This document shows, piece after piece, positions 45,162 through 54,115 of a stretch of 64,000 nucleotides of DNA. The position numbers were made by a program, and so were the translations under genes. Below the pieces are notes generated by a model. That model was given only the letters and a program-made list of their open reading frames with translations, did not search any database and was not told the origin of the DNA. This stretch comes from Ciceribacter sichuanensis (GTDB lineage: Bacteria > Pseudomonadota > Alphaproteobacteria > Rhizobiales > Rhizobiaceae). Numbering within the stretch: the first letter of the stretch is position 1; each line of letters begins with the position of its first letter. The stretch lies in NCBI RefSeq assembly GCF_024055605.1, contig NZ_JAMXLX010000002.1:806001-870000 (forward strand). The letters are read 5' to 3'.

Positions 45162-45959
45162 ATGGCGAAGCCATTCTTCTGGAACGAACTGAACACGGGC
45201 GATTTCGCCGGCCTCGATCCGGAAAAGACCGTCGCCATCCTGCCGATCGCATCGACCGAGCAGCACGGCCCGCACCTGCCGGTCGCAACCGACGTCGCCA
45301 TTGCCAACGGCATGCTGGCCGAGCTTCGCAACCAGCGGCCCGACGATCTCGATTTCCTCGTTCTGCCGACCCAGGAAATCGGCAAGGCGAATGAACACAT
45401 CTACGGTCCCGGCACGCTGTCCTTCGGCCCCGAGATCCTGATCCCCGCATGGACCGCGATCGGCACCAAGGTTGCCGAAGCCGGTATCCGCAAGATGGTG
45501 ATCGTCAACTCCCATGGCGGCAATGTCGATGTGATGAGCATCGTCGCCCGCGAGCTGCGCGTCCGCCACAAGATGGCAGTTGTCTCCACCCAGTGGGGCC
45601 GTTTCGGCAATCCGGAAGGCATGATTTCCGAGCATGAAAGCCGCTACGGCATCCATGGCGGCGAAGTCGAGACCTCCCTCATGCTGCATTTCCGGCCGGA
45701 ACTCGTGCGCATGGAAAAGGCCGAGAACTTCGTCTCCCGCGCCGAGGAAATGCGCGCCAATTCGAAGTTCCTGACGCCGCTGCCGCCCCATTCGCTGGCA
45801 TGGATCGCCCATGACCTCAACCCGAACGGCGTCGTCGGCGATGCCTCGAAGGGCACGGCCGAAAAGGGCGAACTCATCTGCAAGCATCAGGTAAAGGGTT
45901 TCATCGAGCTTCTGCGCGATCTCGTCGCCTATCCGCTCGCCAACCTCTATTCGCGCTGA
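45162..45959 (+). CDS. creatininase-family amidohydrolase
   Basis: 265 residues. Metal-binding motifs of the creatininase family: STEQHGPHLPVATD (Glu33, His35, Asp44), VNSHGGN (His118) and HGGEVETS (165-172). The HGGN form is shared with family members other than true creatininase (for example formamide hydrolases of flavin and mycofactocin biosynthesis), so the substrate need not be creatinine; a cyclic or linear amide is expected. Its last 13 bases overlap lysR on the other strand. It shares an operator with the ABC operon. Confidence 0.88.
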   Translation: MAKPFFWNELNTGDFAGLDPEKTVAILPIASTEQHGPHLPVATDVAIANGMLAELRNQRPDDLDFLVLPTQEIGKANEHIYGPGTLSFGPEILIPAWTAIGTKVAEAGIRKMVIVNSHGGNVDVMSIVARELRVRHKMAVVSTQWGRFGNPEGMISEHESRYGIHGGEVETSLMLHFRPELVRMEKAENFVSRAEEMRANSKFLTPLPPHSLAWIAHDLNPNGVVGDASKGTAEKGELICKHQVKGFIELLRDLVAYPLANLYSR

Positions 45960-46939
45960 TCCCCGGCGCTATCGGCATCCGTTGACCGCTCGGCCGGTTT
46001 TTCACCGGCCGGCAGATGCCCCTTGGAACGCAGTTCCTGGATCAGAAGCAGCAATTCCTGCATCAGATATTCGACGAAAAGGCTGGTCGCAGCATCGAGC
46101 GGCGCCCTCGCCCGGGCAAAAAGCCTCATCGGCTGATGTCTGACATGCTGTTCGAAAAGCGGCCGGAACACCAGTTCACCGGCCCGGCATTCGCTGATCA
46201 CGTCAAGCGGATTGAGAAGCGTCAGTCCCGTGCCGCACTTCACCAGCTGCTTAATGAGTTCCGACGAGTTGGTCTCCAACAGCGGCTCGACCGGCAGCGG
46301 CAGCGGCGACAGCGCAAGGTCTATGATGTTACGCAAGCTGGTTCCCGATTGTGCCAGCACCAGCTTTTCCTGCACCACGTCCACGAGATCGATCGGCCCT
46401 TCCTCCTGTGCGAGCGGATGGGCAGGCGGCAGCACGACGCCAACAGGCACATCGAAATTGGCCAGTGTCCGGATGCCCGGCGTCGCCGGAATGTTGAAGC
46501 CGAGGCCGATATCCACTTCCCCCGTCAGTACCGGATTAACGGTGGTGGAACCGCTGTCGTTCCTGAGTTTGATGCGCACGCGCGGATGGCTTTCAAGGAA
46601 ACGCGCGAGGATCGGCGGCAGGGGACCGGAAGCGAGCCCCACCGTCGTCACCAGCGTGACCTTGCCCGCCTGAGGCATCTTCAGCCCACGGATACGGCTC
46701 TCCAGCCGCTCGTAATTCTTGAGCACATCCCGGATGTGCTCGACGCAGAGTTCCCCGGCGGCCGTCAGCCGCAAGCCCCTCGGCAGGCGCTCGAAGAGTG
46801 GTGCGCCGATCTCTTCCTCCAGCGCAAGAATCTGGCGATTGACCGCCGAAGAGGCCACGTTCAACCGCGCCGCCGCCTTCCGGATGGAGCCGCAGCGCAC
46901 GATTTCGTTGATGTAGAGAAGTTTTCGGGAATGCAGCAC
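45947..46939 (-). CDS. LysR family transcriptional regulator
   Basis: 330 residues from the GTG at 46939 (GGTGG upstream); a TTG six codons earlier is possible. N-terminal HTH: INEIVRCGSIRKAAARLNVASSAVNRQILALEEEIGAPLFER (described at about residues 10-52), then the two-lobed effector domain with VDIGLGFNIP and LSSELIKQLV-like loops. A C-terminal extension of about 20 charged residues follows. Divergent from the ABC operon and convergent with the creatininase gene; the shared inverted repeats point to control of both by an intermediate or the transported compound. Confidence 0.92.
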   Translation of the reverse strand: MLHSRKLLYINEIVRCGSIRKAAARLNVASSAVNRQILALEEEIGAPLFERLPRGLRLTAAGELCVEHIRDVLKNYERLESRIRGLKMPQAGKVTLVTTVGLASGPLPPILARFLESHPRVRIKLRNDSGSTTVNPVLTGEVDIGLGFNIPATPGIRTLANFDVPVGVVLPPAHPLAQEEGPIDLVDVVQEKLVLAQSGTSLRNIIDLALSPLPLPVEPLLETNSSELIKQLVKCGTGLTLLNPLDVISECRAGELVFRPLFEQHVRHQPMRLFARARAPLDAATSLFVEYLMQELLLLIQELRSKGHLPAGEKPAERSTDADSAGDQRE

Positions 46940-46993
46940 GAAACCACCATTGCGCAAAATTTATTCAGAAAGCATTATTTGTGCAGTCATCTT

Positions 46994-47037
46994 TGATGCA
47001 GTGCAAAAAAGGCATCAATGCGGACGAATTTTGATGC
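46994..47037. promoter_or_regulatory. three-part LysR operator array
   Basis: Half-sites TTGATGC (46993-46999), GCATCAA (47012-47018) and TTGATGC (47031-47037), evenly spaced with 12-base gaps and centres 19 bp apart. The second pair, GCATCA-N14-TGATGC plus TTTTC, is identical in spacing to the site at 45077-45102. Lies between divergent lysR and the ABC binding-protein gene. Confidence 0.75.
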
Positions 47038-47121
47038 TTTTCAAAGAGCAAGGCAATCGCTCAAATATCAAAAACGGCCAGTCTCACGATGCCGCAAGGT
47101 TTAACAGGGGAACAGATAAAT

Positions 47122-48138
47122 ATGCATAGCTCTTTGAAACTAAAGGCTCTCGCGCTCTCTTTCGGCCTCTCCGCTGCGTTTTCGGTGACCGGTCAGGCTT
47201 ACGCGCTGGATGAAGTCAGCTACGGCACCAACTGGCTCGCTCAGGCAGAGCATGGCGGTTTCTACCAGGCCGTTGCCGATGGCACCTACGAGAAATACGG
47301 CCTTAAGGTCACCATCGTTCAAGGTGGCCCGAATGCTGCGAACCGCGCCCTGCTGATCGCCGGCAAGGTCGATTTCTACATGGGCAGCCCGCTCGGCGAA
47401 ATGGACGCCGTCAAGGAAGGCATTCCGCTGGTCGACGTCGCCGCGATCTTCCAGAAGGACCCGCAGGTTCTTCTCGCCCATCCTGATCAGGGCATTGAAA
47501 AGTTCGCAGACCTCGCCAAGCTCGACTCGATCTTCATGGGCAAGGACGGCTACGTCACCTATTTCGAGTGGATGAAGAAAAACTACGAAGGCTTCAAGGA
47601 CGAGCAGTACAAACCCTACACCTTCAACCCGGCTCCTTTCATCGCCGATCCGAAGTCGGCACAGCAGGGCTATCTGACCTCCGAGCCCTATGAAATCGAG
47701 AAGCAGGCCGGCTGGGCTCCGAAGGTCTTCCTTCTCGCCGACAACGGCTTCAGCCCCTACTCCACAATGATCACCACCAAAGCCGATCTCGTCGAAAGCA
47801 AGCCTGATCTCGTCCAGCGCTTCGTCGATGCTTCCGTCGAGGGCTGGTACAACTACCTCTACGGCGACAACAAGGCCGCCAACGACCTGATCAAGAAGGA
47901 CAATCCGGAAATGACGGATGGCCAGATCGCCTTCTCCATCGCCAAGATGAAGGAATATGGCATCGTTGAATCCGGCGAAGCCCTCGACAAGGGCATCGGC
48001 TGCATGACCGACGAGAAGTACAAGGCATTCTTCGACGCCATGGTCCAGATCGGCGTAGAGCCGGCCGACCTCGACTACAAGAAGTCCTATACGACGAAGT
48101 TCGTCTGCAAGAGCGTCGGCGTCTCGCTGAAGAAGTAA
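47122..48138 (+). CDS. ABC transporter substrate-binding protein, THI5/NMT1-like
   Basis: 338 residues from the ATG at 47122 (AGGGGA upstream). Signal peptide 1-28 (ends AYA). The mature start SYGTNWLAQAEHGGFYQAVADGTY and IVQGGPNAANRALLIAGKVDF match the THI5/NMT1-like group of NitT/TauT binding proteins, many of which bind pyrimidine-like or other small nitrogen/sulfur compounds. First gene of a likely operon with the ATPase, permease, deaminase and oxidase; separated from the ATPase gene by a terminator-like hairpin. Confidence 0.92.
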   Translation: MHSSLKLKALALSFGLSAAFSVTGQAYALDEVSYGTNWLAQAEHGGFYQAVADGTYEKYGLKVTIVQGGPNAANRALLIAGKVDFYMGSPLGEMDAVKEGIPLVDVAAIFQKDPQVLLAHPDQGIEKFADLAKLDSIFMGKDGYVTYFEWMKKNYEGFKDEQYKPYTFNPAPFIADPKSAQQGYLTSEPYEIEKQAGWAPKVFLLADNGFSPYSTMITTKADLVESKPDLVQRFVDASVEGWYNYLYGDNKAANDLIKKDNPEMTDGQIAFSIAKMKEYGIVESGEALDKGIGCMTDEKYKAFFDAMVQIGVEPADLDYKKSYTTKFVCKSVGVSLKK

Positions 48139-48182
48139 GTTTCGAACGCGCCCTGAACGGGACGCATCGAACGACAAAAGGT

Positions 48183-48228
48183 GACGAGGGGAACCGGGAT
48201 TTTCCCTCCCCTCGTCCCGTCCTTTTTT
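48183..48228 (+). terminator. intra-operon terminator/attenuator
   Basis: GACGAGGGGA / TCCCCTCGTC, a perfect 10-bp stem with a 14-base loop, followed six bases later by TTTTTT. It lies between the binding-protein gene and the ATPase gene and should raise the ratio of binding protein to the rest. Confidence 0.78.
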
Positions 48229-48299
48229 GGACCACCCCTCTCCGTCCGAGGGTAAAGGAGCCTCAGGCTCCGCCATCCGAGACCTGACAAAGGCCCGCA

Positions 48300-49142
48300 A
48301 TGACTGCTTTCGACGCCACGACGGCAACGCCACCCGTTCCTGCCAGCGCCCCACGCGAGCAACGCCGGCCGCTCGTTGTCATGAACGCGGTATCGAAGAC
48401 CTTTTCCAGCGGAACGCTCGCCCTTTCCGATATGTCGCTCACCGTCAACGGCGGTGAATTCGTGAGCCTGCTCGGCCCCTCCGGCTGCGGCAAGTCGACA
48501 GCGCTCCGCATCATAGCCGGCCTCGGTGACGTGTCGAAGGGCACCATCGACTGGCCGAGCTCGCGCATCAATTCCCGGGGCCTGCCGGAAGGCGACATTT
48601 CCTTCGTCTTCCAGGAACCGACACTGATGCCCTGGCAGACCGTGTTCGGCAATGTCTACCTGCCGCTCAAGCTGCGCGGCATCTCCAAGGTTGCGGCCCG
48701 CGACGACATCATGGCGGCACTCACCACAGTAGGCCTCAAGGACTTCGCCGAGGCCTATCCGCGCGAACTCTCCGGCGGCATGAAGATGCGCGTCTCTATC
48801 GCCCGCGCGCTGGTCACCAAGCCGAAGCTGCTGCTGATGGATGAGCCCTTCGCCGCGCTCGATGAAATCACCCGTCAGAAGCTCAACGACGACGTGCTGC
48901 GTCTCTGGAAAGAGACCGGCATCACCGTCATTTTCGTGACCCATTCGGTGTTCGAAAGCGCCTATCTTTCCAGCCGCATCGTCGTGATGAAGGCGCGCCC
49001 CGGCCGCGTCCATGCCGATTTCCCGCTGAAGACCAGCCTCGAACGCGATGCGCATTACCGCACCTCCGAGGAATACCGGCAGGCCTGCGAGACAGTTTCC
49101 GAAACCCTTCTCGAAGCCATGGGCGGAGAGGACGCGCACTGA
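48300..49142 (+). CDS. ABC transporter ATPase, NitT/TauT type
   Basis: 280 residues. Walker A GPSGCGKST, signature LSGGMKMR, Walker B LLLMDEPFAALDE and switch THS. The SGGMKMRVSIARAL form is typical of nitrate/taurine/pyrimidine-type importers. It energises uptake with the neighbouring permease; the stop overlaps the permease start by one base. Confidence 0.94.
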   Translation: MTAFDATTATPPVPASAPREQRRPLVVMNAVSKTFSSGTLALSDMSLTVNGGEFVSLLGPSGCGKSTALRIIAGLGDVSKGTIDWPSSRINSRGLPEGDISFVFQEPTLMPWQTVFGNVYLPLKLRGISKVAARDDIMAALTTVGLKDFAEAYPRELSGGMKMRVSIARALVTKPKLLLMDEPFAALDEITRQKLNDDVLRLWKETGITVIFVTHSVFESAYLSSRIVVMKARPGRVHADFPLKTSLERDAHYRTSEEYRQACETVSETLLEAMGGEDAH

Positions 49143-49993
49143 TGTCCGACATGACAGCCAGCCCTTCCGGGACTCCTTCCGCAACCGCCCCAGGTTTCCT
49201 TGCCCGCCACGGAGAGACGCTGCTACGCATCCTCGTGCCCATCCTCGTCGTCGCAGTGCTGATCGGCATCTGGCAGATCGGCGTGATGGTGAGCGGCGTT
49301 CCGCAATACATCCTGCCGAGCCCGGGCGCGGTCGCCATCTCCCTGTTCAAGGACTGGGCGATCCTCGCGCCTGCCCTCTGGGTCACCACCCAGATCACCA
49401 TGGCGTCGCTGGGGCTGGCGCTGATCGGCGGTGTCGGCATCGCCGTCTTCCTCGTCCAGTCGAAGTGGATCGAGACGGCCTTCTATCCGATCACCGTCAT
49501 CCTGCAGGTCACCCCGATCGTGGCGATTGCGCCGCTGATCCTGATCTATGCGCCATCGACCCAGGTGGCGCTGCTGATCTGTGCCTTCCTCGTCGCCTTC
49601 TTCCCGATCCTGTCGAACATGGTTCAGGGCCTGAAGAGCGTCGATCATAATCTGCTGAACATGTTCGACCTCTACGGCGCTTCCCGCTGGCAGACGCTGC
49701 TTTATCTCAAGCTGCCTGCCTCCCTGCCCTATTTCATGACGGGCCTCAGGATCGGCGGCGGTCTGGCGCTGATCGCGGCGGTCGTCGCGGAATTTGCAGC
49801 GGGTTCCGCCGGCGCCGGTTCGGGCCTCGCCTTCCGCCTGCTCGAGGCCCAGTATCGCCTCAACATTCCGCGGCTGTTTGCCGCCCTCTTCCTGCTCTCC
49901 TGCCTCGGCGTCCTGATATTCGCCATCACCTCCTTCATCTCCTGGCTGGCATTGCATCGCTGGCATGAAAGCAGCCTCAAGCGAGAAAACTGA
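49142..49993 (+). CDS. ABC transporter permease, NitT/TauT type
   Basis: 283 residues with about six membrane segments. The EAA-type coupling loop is LYGASRWQTLLYLKLPASLPYFMTGLRIGGGLA (about residues 177-209). It forms the inner-membrane channel, probably as a homodimer. Overlaps both neighbours by one base (TGATG), so translation is coupled through to the deaminase gene. Confidence 0.94.
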   Translation: MSDMTASPSGTPSATAPGFLARHGETLLRILVPILVVAVLIGIWQIGVMVSGVPQYILPSPGAVAISLFKDWAILAPALWVTTQITMASLGLALIGGVGIAVFLVQSKWIETAFYPITVILQVTPIVAIAPLILIYAPSTQVALLICAFLVAFFPILSNMVQGLKSVDHNLLNMFDLYGASRWQTLLYLKLPASLPYFMTGLRIGGGLALIAAVVAEFAAGSAGAGSGLAFRLLEAQYRLNIPRLFAALFLLSCLGVLIFAITSFISWLALHRWHESSLKREN

Positions 49994-51312
49994 TGCCCGC
50001 ATATCCTCCCCGCTTGCCTGTTGCCGATCGCTTCGTCCTTACGAACGCCACCCTCCCCGCCGTTTCCGTCGATGGCTTCGCAGCACCCGCGCGCGAAGGT
50101 CTGGTCAGCGCCGATCTGATGATCTCAAGCGGCAGGATCGAAGCCATCCTGCCTGCGGGCACGGCACCGGCCGAACTGCCGCAGGCGGATCTCAACCGAA
50201 GCATGGTCTGGCCCTGCTTCGTCGACATGCACACCCACCTCGACAAGGGGCACATCTGGGAGCGCAGACCGAACCCGACGGGAGACTTTCCCGGCGCTCT
50301 GGATGCGGTCCGCACCGACCGTGAGGCCCGCTGGAACGCGGACGATGTCCGCGCCCGCATGGAGTTCTCGCTGAAGACAGCCTATGCTCACGGCACCAGT
50401 CTGATCCGCACCCATCTCGACAGTCTCGCCCCCCAGCACCGGATCTCCTTCGAGGTCTTCGCCGACCTGCGCGAGGAATGGAAGGATCGGATCGCCCTGC
50501 AGGCCGCCGCCCTTTTCCCGCTCGACATGATCACCGACGAGGCCTACTTCCCTGACCTGATCGACACGATCGTCACCCATGGCGGCCTCATCGGCGGCCT
50601 GACCCAGATGTGGCCTGATCTCGACCAGCGCCTTGACCTCCTGTTCCGCGCGGCCTCCGACAACGGCCTCGACATCGACCTCCATGTCGACGAGACCCAG
50701 GACAAGGAGGTTCTCACCCTGAAAGCCATCGCCGAGGCGAAGCTCCGGAACCGTTTCGAAGGCACCGTTACCGTCGGCCATTGCTGCTCGCTCGCCCGTC
50801 AGGACGAGGACGTCGCGAAGCAGACCATCGACAAGGTAGCGGAAGCCGGCATCGCGGTCGTTTCACTGCCCATGTGCAACATGTACCTGCAGGACCGCCA
50901 CCACGGCTTCACGCCACGCTATCGCGGCGTGACGCTGTTTCACGAACTGACGGCAGCCGGTGTCGCGACCGCCGTATCCTCCGACAACACCCGCGACCCC
51001 TTCTACGCCTATGGCGATCTCGACGCCGTCGAGGTCTTCCGCGAAGCGGTCCGCATCATTCATCTCGACCATCCGCTGGATACGTCGGCCCGTGTCGTCA
51101 CGCGTACGCCGGCCGACATTCTCGGCCGCCCGGACAAGGGCCGCATCGCCGCCGGCCTTCCAGCTGACCTCGTACTTTTCAGCGCCCGTAGCTGGAGTGA
51201 ATTCCTTTCCCGTCCGCAGGCCGACCGCATCGTGATGCGGAATGGCATGGGCATCGACCGCAGCCTGCCGGATTATCGCGACCTTGACCCGCTGATGCGT
51301 GATCCCGACTGA
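49993..51312 (+). CDS. cytosine deaminase-family amidohydrolase
   Basis: 439 residues. Amidohydrolase superfamily: metal motif DMHTHLDKGH (His80, His82), DLHVDETQD, VGHCCSLA and SSDNTRDPF, the set seen in CodA-type cytosine deaminases. Family members also act on creatinine, isoguanine, ammelide and other cyclic ureas or amidines, so the true substrate is open. One-base overlap with the permease gene ties its substrate to the imported compound. Confidence 0.9.
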   Translation: MPAYPPRLPVADRFVLTNATLPAVSVDGFAAPAREGLVSADLMISSGRIEAILPAGTAPAELPQADLNRSMVWPCFVDMHTHLDKGHIWERRPNPTGDFPGALDAVRTDREARWNADDVRARMEFSLKTAYAHGTSLIRTHLDSLAPQHRISFEVFADLREEWKDRIALQAAALFPLDMITDEAYFPDLIDTIVTHGGLIGGLTQMWPDLDQRLDLLFRAASDNGLDIDLHVDETQDKEVLTLKAIAEAKLRNRFEGTVTVGHCCSLARQDEDVAKQTIDKVAEAGIAVVSLPMCNMYLQDRHHGFTPRYRGVTLFHELTAAGVATAVSSDNTRDPFYAYGDLDAVEVFREAVRIIHLDHPLDTSARVVTRTPADILGRPDKGRIAAGLPADLVLFSARSWSEFLSRPQADRIVMRNGMGIDRSLPDYRDLDPLMRDPD

Positions 51313-51344
51313 GATCATGCAGTTCAAGAATCTGGAGACCGACC

Positions 51345-52751
51345 GTGCCTGACTACCAGCAGATCAGACAAGAACTCGAAGGGATCGCCGTCGAGGACAA
51401 CCCGGCGCTCGTCAAGCAGAAGAGCCGCGACTTCTATTGGTATTCGCCAATCCTGAAAGCGCAGCTCGACAACGTGACAGCCGACCTCATTGTCTCGCCA
51501 AAGACGGAAGAGGAAGTGATCCGCACGCTGAAGGTGGCCTATGCCCACGGCGTGCCCGTTACCCCTCGCGGCGGCGGCACCGGCAATTACGGCCAGGCCA
51601 TGCCGCTTTCGGGCGGCATCGTCCTGAACCTCCTGAACATGAACAGGATCAAGGAGATCCATCCCGGCCGCGTGATCGCCGAACCCGGCATCATCACCGC
51701 TGAACTGGATCGCCAGACCAAGGCCCATTCCGGCCAGGAACTGCGCTTCCATCCGTCGACCACCGGCACGGCGACCCTTGCCGGCTTCATCGCCGGCGGC
51801 TCCGGCGGCGTCGGCTCCATCACCTGGGGCGGGCTGCGCGATCTCGGCAACATCCTGCGCCTGCGCGTCGTTACCATGGAAGCCGAACCGCGCGTTCTGG
51901 AGCTGTCCGCCTGGGACCTGCAGAAGGTCAGCCATGCCTACGGCACCAACGGCATCATCACCGAAGTCGAAATGCCGCTGGCGCCCGCCTATGACTGGGT
52001 CGATGTCGTCATCGGTTACGACGACTATATGGACGCCGTCCGCTTCGCCGACGCGCTGACCCATCGCAACGGCATCCTGCTCAAGGAAGTGGCCCCGATC
52101 TCCGCCCCGATCCCGTATGAGTACTTCACCCGCCACAAGCCGTGGCTGAAGGAAGGCCAGTCCGTCGTCGTCCTGATGGTCGCGCCGCACTCCATGGCAC
52201 CGCTCGTTGCCTATGCCGAGAAGATGAAGGGCGACATCCGCTTCCGTTCCGACAAGGTCGAGAGCATGAAGGGCATCCCGCATGCCTATGAACTCGCCTG
52301 GAACCACACGACCCTTCGCGCCCTGAAGGTCGACCCCGGCATCACCTATCTGCAGGTCCAGTATCCCGGTCCCGACCACGTCGAGAAGGTCGGCAAGCTG
52401 GTGAAGATCTTCGGCGACGAGGTCATCAGCCATCTCGAATTCATCAAGTTCGACGGCGCCATCCAGTGCTCCGGCCTGCCGCTGGTCCGTTACACCACGG
52501 AAGAGCGGCTCGAGGAGATCATCAAGATCCACGAGGACAACGGCTGCCCGATCTTCAACCCGCATCGCTATACGCTGGAAGAAGGCGGCATGAAGCAGAC
52601 CGACACCGTCCAGCTCGCCTTCAAGAAGGAGACCGATCCGAAGGGCCTCCTGAACCCCGGCAAGATGATTGCCTGGGACAACCCCGACTTCGACTTCAAG
52701 TCCGGCAAGAACTACCTCTTCCCGGGTCTTCAGTCTTTCATGGAGGCCTGA
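51345..52751 (+). CDS. FAD-linked oxidase (VAO/GlcD type)
   Basis: 468 residues from a GTG at 51345 (CTGGAGA upstream). PCMH-type FAD domain: VTPRGGGTGNYGQAMPLSGG (about 67-86) and PSTTGTATLAGFIAGGSGG with GSITWGGLRDLGN; the C-terminal part ends with NPGKMIAW, as in D-lactate/glycolate oxidase relatives. It would oxidise an alcohol, hydroxy-acid or ring carbon of the imported compound or its product. Lies 32 bases after the deaminase gene and is likely the last gene of the operon. Confidence 0.9.
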   Translation: MPDYQQIRQELEGIAVEDNPALVKQKSRDFYWYSPILKAQLDNVTADLIVSPKTEEEVIRTLKVAYAHGVPVTPRGGGTGNYGQAMPLSGGIVLNLLNMNRIKEIHPGRVIAEPGIITAELDRQTKAHSGQELRFHPSTTGTATLAGFIAGGSGGVGSITWGGLRDLGNILRLRVVTMEAEPRVLELSAWDLQKVSHAYGTNGIITEVEMPLAPAYDWVDVVIGYDDYMDAVRFADALTHRNGILLKEVAPISAPIPYEYFTRHKPWLKEGQSVVVLMVAPHSMAPLVAYAEKMKGDIRFRSDKVESMKGIPHAYELAWNHTTLRALKVDPGITYLQVQYPGPDHVEKVGKLVKIFGDEVISHLEFIKFDGAIQCSGLPLVRYTTEERLEEIIKIHEDNGCPIFNPHRYTLEEGGMKQTDTVQLAFKKETDPKGLLNPGKMIAWDNPDFDFKSGKNYLFPGLQSFMEA

Positions 52752-53052
52752 TACCGCCTGAAGCAATTCCAGCAAAAGTGCGAAGCGGTTTGCGTTCGGA
52801 ATTGCGTAAAAACAAAGAGATAGCGCATCGACGGTAACTCCGTTTCCGCCGATGCCCTAGATCAACAGAACTTCCGAAGGTACTCCCGGCCGGGGCGAGA
52901 CGATTGCCTCAGGTGCATGGAACAGACCATGGTGATGACAGGACCGGCTATGGCGGCGGGCCTCCCGTCATCGGGACAAACGGCGCGGAAAAATTTCAAT
53001 CGACGCCCGGCGAAACCTTTTCGTCGGGCCAAGACATGGAGCTTTCCAGACT
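52752..53052. repeat. intergenic region with rhizobial-type repeat
   Basis: 301-bp gap. At 52763-52805 GCAATTCC ... GGAATTGC forms an 8-bp inverted repeat around AGCAAAAGTGCGAAGCGG, followed by GTAAAAACAAAGAGATAG. This looks like a dispersed intergenic element common in rhizobial genomes. The remainder (52840-53052) must hold the promoter of the downstream flavoprotein gene; no GCATCA/TGATGC operator was found there. Confidence 0.6.
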
Positions 53053-53634
53053 ATGCGCGTACTTGTTCTGCATTCCCACCCCCTCGATGAAAGCTATGGC
53101 CGGGCGCTTTACCGTCAGACCTGCGAGAGCCTGACGAAGGCCGGCCACGAAGTCGACGGTTGCAATCTCTACGAGGAAGGTTTCGACCCGGTGCTGTCCG
53201 CCCATGACCGCCGCGTCTATCACGACTATCCCGAAAACATGGTTCTGGTGAAAAGCCATGTCGAGCGGCTGAAGGCCGCCGAGGGGCTGGTGATCGTCAC
53301 CCCCGTCTGGAACTTCGGCTTTCCGGCAATGCTCAAGGGCTATTTCGACCGGGTCTGGCTCATGGGTGTGTCCTTCGACCTCCAGGATGGCAAGTTGACG
53401 CCCACGCTTCGGCATATCAGAAAGTTGGCCGCCGTCATGACTTACGGCGCCACTCCGTGGCGGGCATTCGTGGTCGGCAATCCGCCGAAGAAGATCGTCA
53501 CGCGCGTCCTGCGCGCCCAGATCAAGATCGGTGCGCCGGTGAAATACCTCGCCCATTACGACATGAACAACTGCACGGACGAAACGAGAGCCGCCTTCCT
53601 TGCCAAGGTGAAACACCAGATGGAGCGGTTCTGA
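53053..53634 (+). CDS. NAD(P)H quinone oxidoreductase-like flavoprotein
   Basis: 193 residues. Flavodoxin-like fold: VLVLHSHPLDESYGRAL (FMN/FAD phosphate loop), VTPVWNFGFPAMLKGYFDRVW (flavin ring contact, typical of NQO/MdaB/KefF proteins). It probably reduces quinones or an aromatic/heterocyclic intermediate with NAD(P)H. It follows the catabolic operon at 301 bases with its own promoter and may or may not belong to it. Confidence 0.88.
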   Translation: MRVLVLHSHPLDESYGRALYRQTCESLTKAGHEVDGCNLYEEGFDPVLSAHDRRVYHDYPENMVLVKSHVERLKAAEGLVIVTPVWNFGFPAMLKGYFDRVWLMGVSFDLQDGKLTPTLRHIRKLAAVMTYGATPWRAFVVGNPPKKIVTRVLRAQIKIGAPVKYLAHYDMNNCTDETRAAFLAKVKHQMERF

Positions 53635-53649
53635 ACCTTTGAATGCAAA

Positions 53650-53676
53650 GGCGGGCCGCATCTTTTCCGGCCCGCC
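53650..53676. terminator. hairpin between convergent genes
   Basis: GGCGGGCC / GGCCCGCC, 8-bp stem with an 11-base loop, 16 bases after the flavoprotein stop and 41 bases after the convergent DUF1236 stop. The T tracts are poor on both sides. Confidence 0.6.
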
Positions 53677-53716
53677 TCGCTCAACGTTCGATCCCTCTCG
53701 TGGCCGTTGGCCCGCG

Positions 53717-54115
53717 TCAGGGAAGTACCTGAACGACCACATAGCTTTCAGGGTCGACGATGACCCAATGCTCGTTCACCATCGCATAGGCATAGCTCGG
53801 GTCTTCCGGCACCGGAGTCAGCACGACGTCGGGCGGCAACGGCTCACCCACGGCAATCGGCTGCTGGATAATGATTGGCTGCGGCGGTACCGGCTGTTCC
53901 TGAATGTAGGTGACAACACGCTCCGGCGGGGGATCGATCGCAGTGCCGGCAACAGCGCCGACGACACCGCCCACGGCCGCGCCCACCGGACCACCAACGA
54001 TCGCGCCGGTCACGGCTCCGCCTGCTGCACCCGTCAATGCACCTTCCTGCGCGAAGGCAGGCGCTGATACAGACGCAAGGAGTACCGCAGTTACGGCTAT
54101 AATCTTCATGGTCAT
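53717..54115 (-). CDS. small exported DUF1236 protein
   Basis: 132 residues from the ATG at 54115 (AAGGAAC upstream). Signal peptide 1-23 (ends AFA), a glycine-zipper stretch (about 26-60, repeated G-x-x-x-G), a Pro/Gln-rich linker and a C-terminal DUF1236-like motif (YAYAMVNEHWVIVDPESYVVVQVLP at about 108-132). Such proteins are common in rhizobial envelopes; function unknown. Confidence 0.82.
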   Translation of the reverse strand: MTMKIIAVTAVLLASVSAPAFAQEGALTGAAGGAVTGAIVGGPVGAAVGGVVGAVAGTAIDPPPERVVTYIQEQPVPPQPIIIQQPIAVGEPLPPDVVLTPVPEDPSYAYAMVNEHWVIVDPESYVVVQVLP

